Shown in pieces: positions 1 through 6,389 of a DNA stretch of 15,986 nt (position 1 is its first letter; each line of letters opens with the position of its first letter). The notes under the pieces are model-generated. The model did not search any database. It was not told the origin of the DNA and saw nothing but the letters and a program-made list of their open reading frames with translations. This DNA is from DSNY01 sp016861185 (GTDB taxonomy: Bacteria; Pseudomonadota; Gammaproteobacteria; Burkholderiales; Burkholderiaceae_F): assembly GCA_030263275.1 (NCBI GenBank), contig SZOR01000095.1, positions 1-15,986 of the forward strand, given 5' to 3'. Both the position numbers and the translations under genes were made by a program.

Positions 1-280
1 GGCCACGAGCCGGGCTCGCGGCTGTTCAAGCGCCTCGTCCGTGCCCTCAACGGCTTCGGGATCACCGAGGGGCGCTACGCGTGCGAGGGTCGTGGCCGGG
101 GCCCGAGCAAGCTGATCTGCAAGTGGCACGCCGAGGGGACCTTCGGGCAGTCCCGCCACTACGTCTGCGACTCGAAGGCCTACCTCTCGCGCAAGAACAA
201 CTGGTCGATCAAGGTCTGCAAGGACGCCCTCGGCGCCCAGCTCTGGCACCTCCTTCAGGAGCGCTCGATCGAGCCCACCT
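1..280 (+). other. Coding block of unlike composition fused in frame to the kinase (possible chimera)
   Basis: Frame 1 is open here with G or C at nearly every third position, so it is coding, but I do not recognise the protein. It is Cys- and aromatic-rich, with pieces such as KLICKWHAEGTFGQ, YVCDSKAYLSRKNN and WSIKVCKDALGAQLWH. It uses GGG, CTC and GCC freely, where the rest of the window prefers GCG, CTG and GGC. The kinase-like text begins abruptly around TYAGACRML, so the join lies near 265-285. Explanations are an assembly chimera at a contig end, a recombination event, or a real but unknown N-terminal domain. The first seems most likely to me. Confidence 0.5.
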
Positions 281-885
281 ACGCCGGCGCCTGCCGGATG
301 CTCGCCGCCGGCGGCGACGCGTCGCGCCGCGAGCTGCAGGAGGCGCTAACGCAGGTCGTGCGCGAAAGCGCGCGCGCCGGCGAGTTCGTCCGGCGCATGC
401 GCGACTTTTTCCGCACCGGCGCGGCCGACGTCGAACGCACCGCACCGTCCGATCTGATCGAGGCCGCGCACGACCAGGTGCGCGACCGCCTCGAGCGCCA
501 CGGCGTGCTGTGGACGAGCCGGATCGAGCCCGGCCTGCCCGCGGTCGCGGTGGATCGCGTGCAGATCGGCGCCGTGCTCGGCAATCTGCTCGCCAACGCG
601 ATCGAGGCCGTCGTCGCCGCGCCCCCGCCGCGCGCGATCGAGGTGCGCGCGCTGCGTTCGGGCGACGGTCTGGTGCGCATCGAGGTCGAAGACAGCGGAC
701 CCGGCGTGGCGCTCGAAGTGCGCGACCGCCTGTTCCAGCCGATGGCCACCAGCAAACCCGGGGGAATGGGCCTGGGCCTGGCGATGGCGCGCACGATCGC
801 GCAGCGGCATGGTGGTAGCCTTTGGCTCGACGCGACGCGCTCGAGAACGACCTTTTGCCTGGAGTTGCCTGCCGATGACCGCTGA
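1..885 (+). CDS. Sensor histidine kinase, C-terminal part; 5' end outside window, N-terminal block probably chimeric
   Basis: Open reading frame 1 runs from the left edge to the TGA at 883-885. From about 283 on it reads as the end of a FixL/TtrS-type histidine kinase: the end of the dimerisation helices (ACRMLAAGG, then a helix ending RRMRDFFRTG), an N box (GNLLANAIEAV, about 577-610), a G1 box (DSGPGV) and a G2 region (GGMGLGLAMA) before the terminal strand. In this family the phospho-accepting His lies in an HELNQPL-like motif about 13-20 residues before ACRML. Here that position holds WHLLQERSIEP, so the H box is missing. The preceding ~93 residues have no kinase character (see the separate entry). 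The kinase would autophosphorylate and pass phosphate to the regulator encoded by the next gene, which it overlaps by 11 bases. As read, the kinase part lacks its phospho-acceptor and sensor domain. The signal sensed is unknown. Confidence 0.8.
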   Translation, partial: GHEPGSRLFKRLVRALNGFGITEGRYACEGRGRGPSKLICKWHAEGTFGQSRHYVCDSKAYLSRKNNWSIKVCKDALGAQLWHLLQERSIEPTYAGACRMLAAGGDASRRELQEALTQVVRESARAGEFVRRMRDFFRTGAADVERTAPSDLIEAAHDQVRDRLERHGVLWTSRIEPGLPAVAVDRVQIGAVLGNLLANAIEAVVAAPPPRAIEVRALRSGDGLVRIEVEDSGPGVALEVRDRLFQPMATSKPGGMGLGLAMARTIAQRHGGSLWLDATRSRTTFCLELPADDR

Positions 886-1537
886 CGCCGCCCCGATCGG
901 GGACAACACGAGCTTCGAAGGATCGACCGTTTACGTCGTCGAGGACGACAAGGCGGTGCGCGACTCGCTGCTGCTGCTGCTGCGGCTGCGCGGCTACGCG
1001 CCGAGCGGCTACGAAAGCGCGGAGGACTTCCTGCAGCTCGACGCGCTGCTGCGGCCCGCCTGCGCGCTGGTCGACGTGCGGTTGCCGGGGATCGACGGCC
1101 TGGCCCTGCAGCGGCGGCTCAAGGAGCGCCACCCCGGCCTGCCCGTGATCGTGATCACCGGCCACGGCGACGTGGCGACCGCACGCAGCGCCTTGCGCGA
1201 CGGCGCGGTCGACTTTCTCGAAAAGCCGATCGACGAACACGAACTGCTCGACGCCGTGACCGTCGCGCTCGCCAGCGACCAGCGCCGCGTGGCGCAGGCG
1301 CGCGACCGCGAGGAGATCACCGCGCGGCTGGCGCGACTCACCGCGCGCGAACTCGAGGTGTTCGAGCGCATCACCAACGGACAGCACAATCGCGAGATCG
1401 CCGAGGAGTTCGGCATCAGCCCGCGCACGGTCGAAGTGCACCGCTCGCGCATCATGGAGAAACTGCAGGCACGCCGCGTGGCCGACCTGTTCCGCCTGCG
1501 CTTCGAGCTCGAACAGAGCAGCCCGCCGGTTGCGTAG
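875..1537 (+). CDS. Response regulator, FixJ/TtrR-like (REC + LuxR-type HTH)
   Basis: A 220-residue two-domain response regulator. The receiver domain (about residues 17-130) has the acidic pocket E23-D24-D25, the phospho-accepting D67 in ALVDVRLPG, T95 in VIVITGHGD and K117 in FLEKPID. The GHGD and EKP context is typical of the FixJ/TtrR/NarL-like group paired with PAS kinases. Residues 154-210 are a LuxR-type helix-turn-helix (LTARELEVFERITNG, then the recognition helix SPRTVEVHRSRIMEKL). ATG 875 is chosen because GGAG lies at 861-864 and because it sits inside the 3' end of the kinase gene, giving an 11-base overlap and translational coupling. An upstream ATG at 809 would only extend the protein into kinase-overlapping sequence. 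It should be a DNA-binding activator controlled by the upstream kinase. Its target genes cannot be told from the window. Confidence 0.93.
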   Translation: MTADAAPIGDNTSFEGSTVYVVEDDKAVRDSLLLLLRLRGYAPSGYESAEDFLQLDALLRPACALVDVRLPGIDGLALQRRLKERHPGLPVIVITGHGDVATARSALRDGAVDFLEKPIDEHELLDAVTVALASDQRRVAQARDREEITARLARLTARELEVFERITNGQHNREIAEEFGISPRTVEVHRSRIMEKLQARRVADLFRLRFELEQSSPPVA

Positions 1538-1561
1538 GCGCGTCCGCGCATAGCGCCGGCT

Positions 1562-1647
1562 ACGTACGTGCGGCGACGAATGGTCGCCGCGCGTCGGCGC
1601 GTCTATCTTGCAGACGCGCGGCGCGCCGCAAGCGCCGCGGCGCTTGC
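1562..1647 (+). repeat. Array of perfect hairpins filling the gap before the UspA-like gene
   Basis: The 113-base gap between the response regulator and the next start codon is almost all inverted repeat. ACGTACGT is at 1562-1569. An 8-bp perfect stem is at 1570-1577/1583-1590 (GCGGCGAC, 5-base loop). Another is at 1597-1604/1612-1619 (GCGCGTCT, 7-base loop). A perfect 20-bp palindrome (half site GCAAGCGCCG) is at 1628-1647, ending three bases before ATG 1651. No T-run follows any of them, so this is not a classic terminator. The last palindrome occupies the place where a ribosome binding site should be. It could be an operator, a translation-blocking hairpin, or mRNA-protecting structure. 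Confidence 0.6.
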
Positions 1648-1650
1648 TGC

Positions 1651-2172
1651 ATGGCCGTCCCCAAACTGCTCGATCCGGAAACCGCAACGAACGCGGCCGA
1701 CCCCGCGTCGGCCGCGCAGGCGGACCGCGCGCTCGTGCGGCTCGCGGCGGCGGCCGAGCGCGTCGCGGTGCTTTCGCGCGCCACGCTCGACGCCGTCGAC
1801 CTCGCGTGCACGACGCTCGTGCGGCTGCAGCGCCGCGAAGCCGCGGATGACGTGCTGCTGTTCTGGTTCGAGCCGCGCGATTCGATCCACGTCGAGCGGA
1901 TGTGGAGCCGCGAGCGCATCGACCAGTGGCTCGCGCAGCAGCGCGCGGCAATCGAGCAGGCCGCACGCGCGCGACTGACGCAGGTCGGCGCGCGGGCAAC
2001 CGTCGTGTGCGGCATCTGCGATGCGCGCAAGCTCGGGCTGCTCGTCGAGGACGCCGGCGCGGACCTCGTCGTGCTGCCGCGCCCGCGCGCCGACCTCACG
2101 CCGGCCGGCCCCGACTGGTGGGCGATCCACGTGACGCTGCGCGACGTCGCTCGACCGGTGCTGATCGTCTAG
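1651..2172 (+). CDS. Hypothetical protein with UspA-like C-terminus
   Basis: A 173-residue soluble, Ala/Arg/Asp-rich protein with no signal peptide or membrane segment. The last third resembles the end of universal stress proteins: VEDAGADLVVLPRPRADL, then TLRDVARPVLIV, matching the pattern of a 'GADLVVxG' strand followed by 'L...A..PVLVV'. The usual ATP-binding G-x2-G-x9-G(S/T) signature is not visible (PRPRADLTPAGPDWWAI stands in its place), so it would be a non-ATP-binding or highly diverged member. The middle contains an aromatic/acidic stretch (LLFWFEPRDSIHVERMW). ATG 1651 is the only plausible start: no ATG or GTG start and no Shine-Dalgarno sequence precede it in this frame, and the upstream bases form a strong palindrome. 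The reading frame is supported by third-position GC bias. The function is unknown; a regulator or stress protein is only a guess. Confidence 0.7.
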   Translation: MAVPKLLDPETATNAADPASAAQADRALVRLAAAAERVAVLSRATLDAVDLACTTLVRLQRREAADDVLLFWFEPRDSIHVERMWSRERIDQWLAQQRAAIEQAARARLTQVGARATVVCGICDARKLGLLVEDAGADLVVLPRPRADLTPAGPDWWAIHVTLRDVARPVLIV

Positions 2173-2244
2173 ACGAGCGCGAACGCGATCGTGCAGGCTT
2201 GTACGTACGCTGTTGTGCGAATTTCGCCGCGCGTGTGGCGCCAG

Positions 2245-2250
2245 TATCGT
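2245..2250 (+). promoter_or_regulatory. Candidate -10 element for the structured RNA
   Basis: TATCGT matches four of six bases of the sigma70 -10 hexamer, and the predicted start seven bases downstream (2257) is exactly the first base of the outer RNA stem. The base block 17 upstream (TTTCGC, 2222-2227) is a poor -35, so support is weak. A 9-base direct repeat ATCGTGCAG occurs at 2188-2196 and 2246-2254. Confidence 0.25.
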
Positions 2251-2256
2251 GCAGTC

Positions 2257-2418
2257 GTCGTTGCGCAACTGCGGCATCGGCGGGAGACCACCGCCGACCG
2301 CGACGCGGATCTGCGGCGGTTGCGCGACGGTTACCAGCGACGGCAGCAAGCAAGCGAGGTCATTTCCTCCTCGCATTGAGGCCCGCGGGTGCCGCGAGGC
2401 TCCGCGGGCTCTTTTTTT
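2257..2418 (+). ncRNA. Candidate structured leader RNA or small RNA ending in an intrinsic terminator
   Basis: This gap of over 300 bases (2173-2480) has no convincing gene but much pairing potential. An outer 13-bp stem (three G-U pairs) joins 2257-2269 with 2319-2331. Inside it are a perfect 7-bp hairpin 2277-2283/2291-2297 with loop GAGACCA and a small stem 2298-2301/2305-2308. CCGCCG at 2291-2296 could alternatively pair with CGGCGG at 2314-2319, offering two conformations. A further 6-bp hairpin is at 2354-2359/2369-2374, and the terminator stem follows at 2381-2409. The architecture (folded domain, expression platform, terminator, then a transporter gene 62 bases on) is what a riboswitch or attenuator looks like. 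It could equally be a free small RNA or a long structured 3' end of the upstream gene. I do not recognise a known class. Confidence 0.45.
2381..2418 (+). terminator. Rho-independent terminator
   Basis: A perfect 8-bp stem (GCCCGCGG at 2381-2388 with CCGCGGGC at 2402-2409) with a 13-base loop is followed at once by TC and seven T (2412-2418). It is the clearest intrinsic terminator in the window. It ends transcription either from the UspA-like gene or within the leader of the antiporter gene. Confidence 0.9.
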
Positions 2419-2480
2419 GCCCATTCCATCCCATCCACTACGATCCGACCGCGAGTGCGAGCGCGCGCATTGGTTTGCCG

Positions 2481-3692
2481 ATGACCGATTCGAGCTTCTT
2501 TCCCGACTGGCCCGCCGACTGGCCCGGTGCGTTGTCGCTCGCGCTGCTCACGCTCGCGGCGAGCCTTGCCGGCGAGTTCGCCGCGCGCTGGCGCGTGCCG
2601 CGCCTGGTCGGTTACACGCTGGCGGGCTTCGTCTTCGCGCTGCTCGCCTATGGGCTGGCGCAGGTCGATCTGGTGGCGATCGCGCCGGCCGATGCGGAAC
2701 TGGCGATCGGCATCGCCGCGGCGCTGATCCTGTTCGACCTCGGCCAGCGCGTCTCCTGGGGCTGGCTGCGGCGCAACCCCGCGCTGCTCGCCACCAGCAT
2801 CGCCGAAAGCCTGCTCACTTTCGGCGCGGTGTTCGTCGCGCTGCGCGCGCTCGGCATGGCCGCGCTGCCGGCGGTGATGACGGCGGCGATCGGGATCGCG
2901 ACCTCGCCGGCGGTCGTGCTGGCGATCACGCGCGAAGTGCGCGCGCAGGGACAGGTCACCGAGCGGCTGCTGCTGCTGACCGCGCTGAACTGCATCTACG
3001 CGGTCGTGCTGTCGACGCTGCTGCTCGCGTGGGTGCACGTCGAGTCGCGAGGCGTGCTCGACACCTGGGTGCTGCAGCCGCTTTACCTCGTCGTCGGCGC
3101 GCTGGTCCTCGCCGCGGCCGCGGCGCAGGCGATGCTCGCGGTACTGCGCTACGTCGGCCGCGAGCGCGCGAGCCAGATCGCGGTCGTGCTCGCCTTCGTC
3201 GGCGTCGTCTTCGCGCTGGCGCAGGTGCTGCGGCTGTCGCCGCTGCTCGCGCTGCTGACCTTCGGCGCCTTCGCGCGCGCGTTCGACCGCGAGCGGCGGC
3301 TGATGGCGGCCGACCTCGGCCTGCCGGCGGCGCTCGCGCTGCTGATCTTCTTCGCGCTGTCGTTCGCGACCGTCGACCTCTCGCTGCTCGCGCCCGCGTG
3401 GCTGCCGGCGCTTGCGCTCGTGCTGGTGCGCGTCGCGGCGAAGATCGGCGCGAGCGTGGCGCTCGCGCACGCCTCGGGGCTCGCGTGGCGCAAGGGCGCG
3501 TGGCTCGGCGTGGGCCTGGCGCCGATGTCGGCCGTCGCGCTGCTGATGTCGCGCGAGCTGGCGGTGGCCTATCCGCAGCTCGGCGCGCAGGTGGGTGCGG
3601 TGATCTTCTCCTCCGTGTTCGTGCTGCAGATCGGCGGCGCGCTGCTGCTGGCGTGGGCGCTGCGCGCCACCGGCGAGGCGAGGGAGGCGTGA
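2481..3692 (+). CDS. Cation:proton antiporter, CPA2/Kef-like membrane domain only
   Basis: A 403-residue very hydrophobic protein with roughly 11-12 membrane helices. The fold signature of the Na+/H+ exchanger superfamily is visible: a first helix block ending in RVPRLVGYTLAGFVFALL (the 'P..(L/V)GY.LAG' motif near residues 37-54), ILFDLGQRVSW (around 90), and IGIATSPAVVLAITREV (around 140-155) at the place of the ion-binding helices. There is no C-terminal RCK/TrkA-N nucleotide-binding domain, which full KefB/KefC proteins carry, so gating by that domain is absent. It should exchange K+ or Na+ for protons across the inner membrane; the ion is not decidable. ATG 2481 places the N-terminus just before the first helix. 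No good Shine-Dalgarno sequence precedes it. The TGA overlaps the next gene's ATG by one base. The gene lies 62 bases after a strong terminator and structured RNA. Confidence 0.85.
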   Translation: MTDSSFFPDWPADWPGALSLALLTLAASLAGEFAARWRVPRLVGYTLAGFVFALLAYGLAQVDLVAIAPADAELAIGIAAALILFDLGQRVSWGWLRRNPALLATSIAESLLTFGAVFVALRALGMAALPAVMTAAIGIATSPAVVLAITREVRAQGQVTERLLLLTALNCIYAVVLSTLLLAWVHVESRGVLDTWVLQPLYLVVGALVLAAAAAQAMLAVLRYVGRERASQIAVVLAFVGVVFALAQVLRLSPLLALLTFGAFARAFDRERRLMAADLGLPAALALLIFFALSFATVDLSLLAPAWLPALALVLVRVAAKIGASVALAHASGLAWRKGAWLGVGLAPMSAVALLMSRELAVAYPQLGAQVGAVIFSSVFVLQIGGALLLAWALRATGEAREA

Positions 3693-4819
3693 TGAGCGAA
3701 ACGCTGGAGTTCACGAAGTCGGACGCGCTGACGATGGGCGTGGAGCTGGAGCTGCAGATCGTCGATCGGCGCACCGGCGATCTGACGCGCGGCGCCTCCG
3801 ACCTGATCCATCTGATCGAGCGCAAGCCGTATCCCGGCGACATCAAACCCGAGATCACCGAGAGCATGATCGAGATCTCGACCAAGGTGCACACCCAGTT
3901 CGGTCCGTTGCGCGACGAACTGCGCGCGATCCGCGACACGCTGGTGCAGGCCGCCGACAGGCTCGATCTGGCGATCGCCGGCGGCGGCGCGCATCCGTTC
4001 CAGCGCTGGCACGAGCGGCAGATCTTCGACCGGCCGAGGTTCCGCCACGTCGCCGGTCTGTACGGCTATCTCGCCAAGCAGTTCACCGTGTTCGGCCAGC
4101 ACGTGCACATCGGCTGCGCGAGCGGCGATGCGGCGATGCCGCTGCTGCACAGCCTGGCGCGCTACGTGCCGCACTTCATCGCGCTCGCGGCGTGCAGCCC
4201 GTACTACCAGGGTGTCGACACCGCGTTCGACTGCTCGCGCCTGAACACGGTGTTCGCGTTCCCGCTGTCGGGGCGCGCACCCTTCGTCACCGACTGGGCG
4301 GGTTTCGAGGCGTACTTCGCGAAGATGAAGCGGCTCGGCGTGGTCGAGAGCATGAAGGACTTCTACTGGGACATCCGCCCGAAACCAGAGTACGGAACGA
4401 TCGAGATCCGCGTGTTCGACACGCCGCTGACGGTCGATCGCGCCGCGGAACTGGCGGGCTACCTGCAGGCGGTGTGCGCGATGCTGGTCGACACCGGCGC
4501 GCGCCCGGAGTCCGAGGACATCTACCTCGCCTACAGCTACAACCGCTTCCAGGCGTGCCGCTTCGGGCTCGAAGCGCAGTTGATCGACGTCGTTTCCGGC
4601 GCGTCGATCCCGCTGCACCGCGACGTGCTCGACACGGTCGAGCGCTGCCGCCCGTACGCGGAGCGGCTCAAATGCACCGAAGCGCTCGACGCGATCGAAG
4701 CGCTGGTCCGCGCACACGGCAACCAGGCGCGCTGGCAGCGCGAGACCTACCAGCAGTCGCGTTCGCTGGCGGAAGTGGTTCTGCGCAGCGCGGCGCTCTG
4801 GTCCCGCCGCAGCGCGTAA
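3692..4819 (+). CDS. ybdK: Carboxylate-amine ligase, YbdK-type (glutamate-cysteine ligase 2 family)
   Basis: A 375-residue cytosolic enzyme, close to the ~372 residues of E. coli YbdK. Family motifs appear in order: MGVELELQIVD (residues 15-25), DIKPEITESMIEIST (50-64), the GGGAHPF segment, FGQHVHIG with H137/H139, RLNTVFAFPLSGRAPFV, and WDIRPKPEYGTIEIRVFDTPLT near the centre. Known relatives are ATP-dependent ligases that join glutamate to an amine; YbdK itself makes gamma-glutamylcysteine weakly in vitro, and the true substrate of most members is unclear. The start is fixed by a strong AGGGAGG Shine-Dalgarno sequence (3681-3687) and the one-base TGATG overlap with the antiporter stop, so the two are translationally coupled. 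The pairing recalls that Kef-type antiporters answer to glutathione, but that link is inference. The gene ends at a palindromic repeat facing a convergent gene. Confidence 0.93.
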   Translation: MSETLEFTKSDALTMGVELELQIVDRRTGDLTRGASDLIHLIERKPYPGDIKPEITESMIEISTKVHTQFGPLRDELRAIRDTLVQAADRLDLAIAGGGAHPFQRWHERQIFDRPRFRHVAGLYGYLAKQFTVFGQHVHIGCASGDAAMPLLHSLARYVPHFIALAACSPYYQGVDTAFDCSRLNTVFAFPLSGRAPFVTDWAGFEAYFAKMKRLGVVESMKDFYWDIRPKPEYGTIEIRVFDTPLTVDRAAELAGYLQAVCAMLVDTGARPESEDIYLAYSYNRFQACRFGLEAQLIDVVSGASIPLHRDVLDTVERCRPYAERLKCTEALDAIEALVRAHGNQARWQRETYQQSRSLAEVVLRSAALWSRRSA

Positions 4820-4824
4820 ACAGA

Positions 4825-4926
4825 CCCCCCCTTCGTAAAGGGGGGCAGGGGGGATTTCTCGTTGCGCCTCCTTGCTCTGCCGCTTGAAATCCCCCTCCGG
4901 TCCCCCTTTAAAGAGGGGGAAGGGGT
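4825..4926. repeat. Palindromic GC-rich intergenic repeat, copy A
   Basis: A ~100-bp imperfect inverted repeat fills the space between the stops of two convergent genes. The left arm (about 4825-4858: C-run, TAAAGGGGGG, CAGGGGGGATTTC) is complementary to the right arm (about 4885-4920: GAAATCCCCCT, CCGGTCCCCCTTTAAAG). Each arm also has internal C-run/G-run pairing, so two smaller hairpins can form instead of one long one. A second copy lies at 15869-15970 with the arms conserved and the middle different. It probably acts as a two-way terminator here, and is likely a dispersed REP/MITE-type element. Confidence 0.85.
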
Positions 4927-5745
4927 TCAACCTGCGCCACGCAGCACCGCAAGCACTTCTTCGTGCAACGGACCCGCCGTCGCGATCAGCGACGGCCGCG
5001 TCAGCGGATCGCCGCCGCTCCAGCCGGTGACCGTGCCGCCCGCGCCTTCGACCACGGGGATGATTGCGGCGACGTCCCAGTATGCGAGCGAAGGATCGAG
5101 CATCACGTCCGCGCCGCCGGTGGCGAGCGCAAAGTAGCCGAAGCAGTCGCCCCACGTGCGATACAGCTTCGCCCGGCGGATCAGCGCTTCGACCGCGGGG
5201 CCGCCGGCCTGCTCGCCGGTCGACCAGTGCGTGGTCGCGAGCACGGTCGCGTCCTCGAGCCGCGCACAGGCACGCACCTGCACGACGCGCTCGGTTCCGT
5301 CGGTGCGATACAGCCGGCACTCGCCGCGGTGGCCGATCAGCGCCACACCGGCTGCCGGATGTGCGAGCGCGCCGAGCAGCGGGCGGAAGCCTTCGCCGTC
5401 GTCGCGCTCGAGCGCGATCAGCGTGCCGAACAGGAAGCAGTTCGTGATGAACGCGCGCGTGCCGTCGACCGGATCGAGCACCCAGCGGTAGCGCGTGCCG
5501 TGCTTGACGCCGAACTCCTCGCCGAGGATGCCGTGGCCCGGATAGCGCCGCTCGATCAGCGCGCGCATCGCTTCCTCGGCGCCGCGGTCGGCGCGCGTGA
5601 CCGGCGAAGCGTCGCTCTTCGTGTCGACCGCGGTGCCGCTCAGAAACAGCGGGCGGACCACGCCGAACGCGCAGCCGATCAGTTCGTGGACGAAGGGAAC
5701 GAATTCGCGCAGTTCGGCGGCGTCGGCGTAGGCGGTGTAGTTCAC
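4927..5745 (-). CDS. Inositol monophosphatase / histidinol-phosphatase (HisN-type) family enzyme
   Basis: A 272-residue Mg2+-dependent phosphatase of the IMPase superfamily. Visible signatures: SDASPVTRADRGAEEAM (residues 44-60), metal-binding GEEFG (75-79), WVLDPVDGTRAF (89-99) with the D-P-x-D-G-T core, and YWDVAAIIPVVEGAGG (222-237) with W-D. The WGDCFGYFALATGGADVMLD stretch is typical of the bacterial histidinol-phosphatase (HisN) branch, so L-histidinol phosphate is a reasonable substrate. Inositol phosphate or other sugar phosphates are alternatives. GTG 5745 is chosen because it gives family-like length and no ATG exists in a suitable place; no strong Shine-Dalgarno sequence is seen. 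It is the last gene of the leftward phosphonate operon, 77 bases after the HD oxygenase gene and separated from it by a hairpin, so it may be a passenger there or help strip phosphate from organic compounds. Confidence 0.88.
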   Translation of the reverse strand: MNYTAYADAAELREFVPFVHELIGCAFGVVRPLFLSGTAVDTKSDASPVTRADRGAEEAMRALIERRYPGHGILGEEFGVKHGTRYRWVLDPVDGTRAFITNCFLFGTLIALERDDGEGFRPLLGALAHPAAGVALIGHRGECRLYRTDGTERVVQVRACARLEDATVLATTHWSTGEQAGGPAVEALIRRAKLYRTWGDCFGYFALATGGADVMLDPSLAYWDVAAIIPVVEGAGGTVTGWSGGDPLTRPSLIATAGPLHEEVLAVLRGAG

Positions 5746-5780
5746 GGGAAGCGCGGCTCGATGGGGTGCCGCGATGTTAA

Positions 5781-5809
5781 GCGAGCGCGCGGCGCTTTCG
5801 CGCGCTCGC
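5781..5809 (-). other. Intergenic hairpin within the leftward operon
   Basis: A perfect 10-bp inverted repeat (arms 5781-5790 and 5800-5809, GCGAGCGCGC on each strand, 9-base loop) sits between the HD oxygenase and phosphatase genes. On the minus strand it is followed by TTAAC rather than a T-run, so it is a weak terminator at best. A role in lowering downstream expression or protecting upstream mRNA is inference. Confidence 0.55.
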
Positions 5810-5822
5810 GCGCAGGCGGTGG

Positions 5823-6389
5823 TCACCGGCGCGCGACGCGGGCCGCGACGGCGAGGTAGTGGGAGAAGGGCGGCGTTGCTGCGCCTTCGACTTTCGCGAG
5901 ATCGTCCCAGCGGCGCAGCCTCACCGCGTCGGCGGCAAACGGCTGCGCGATGAAGGCGTGGGCTTCCGCGGCGGTGAAGACGCCGCCTTGCAGCTCGAGG
6001 CTGCGCTTCGAGTCCTCCGACAGCGCGGCCCAATACTCGGCGCCGGACAGCGTGCCGTCGCCGTGCACGCACAGGTAGCGTTTGGCGTCGACGTGCAGCT
6101 TGATCGGCTGCAGCACCTCGTCGCCGAACAGACCGCGCAGGAAGGGCAGCGCGACATACTGGTGCTTGTCGTCGACGCCGCGCAGCGTCGGCGTTTCGCC
6201 CAGGTCGTTGATCAGGTGGCCGAGGTCGTGCAGAAAGGCCGCGGTGATCAAGGCGTCGCCGGCGCCGGCGCGTTCGGCAAGCTGCGCCGACTGCAGCGCA
6301 TGTTCGAGCTGAGTCACCGGTTCACCGCTGTAGAGGCGATCGCCCTTCGCGTCGAACAGGCGCGCGATATCGTCGAGCGAAAGGGCCAT
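5823..6389 (-). CDS. phnZ: HD-domain oxygenase, PhnZ-like (phosphonate-operon HD protein)
   Basis: A 188-residue HD-domain protein of the family found in phosphonate degradation operons, whose studied member PhnZ is a mixed-valence di-iron oxygenase that cleaves the C-P bond of 2-amino-1-hydroxyethylphosphonate to glycine and phosphate. The N-terminus LYSGEPVTQLEHALQ carries the Tyr/Glu pair (Y20, E23) and first metal His (H30). LHDLGHL gives H54-D55 and H58, DDKHQY gives H76, KLHVDAKRYL gives H99 and K103, and RRWDDLAK near 159-166 gives the last Asp. This matches the PhnZ metal set at an offset of about four residues. ATG 6389 abuts the TAG of the preceding Na+/Pi transporter gene with no gap, implying coupling. 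No PhnY*-type 2-oxoglutarate dioxygenase, the usual partner that makes the hydroxylated substrate, is in the window, so the true substrate is uncertain. Confidence 0.85.
   Translation of the reverse strand: MALSLDDIARLFDAKGDRLYSGEPVTQLEHALQSAQLAERAGAGDALITAAFLHDLGHLINDLGETPTLRGVDDKHQYVALPFLRGLFGDEVLQPIKLHVDAKRYLCVHGDGTLSGAEYWAALSEDSKRSLELQGGVFTAAEAHAFIAQPFAADAVRLRRWDDLAKVEGAATPPFSHYLAVAARVARR

Noticed and set aside
809..874. Earlier ATG for the response regulator
   Set aside because: It overlaps the kinase coding end, lacks a ribosome site, and adds residues the family does not have; ATG 875 has GGAG upstream.
2191..2379. Short + strand frame across the structured RNA region
   Set aside because: Arg-rich product without family features; base pairing and the terminator explain the region better.
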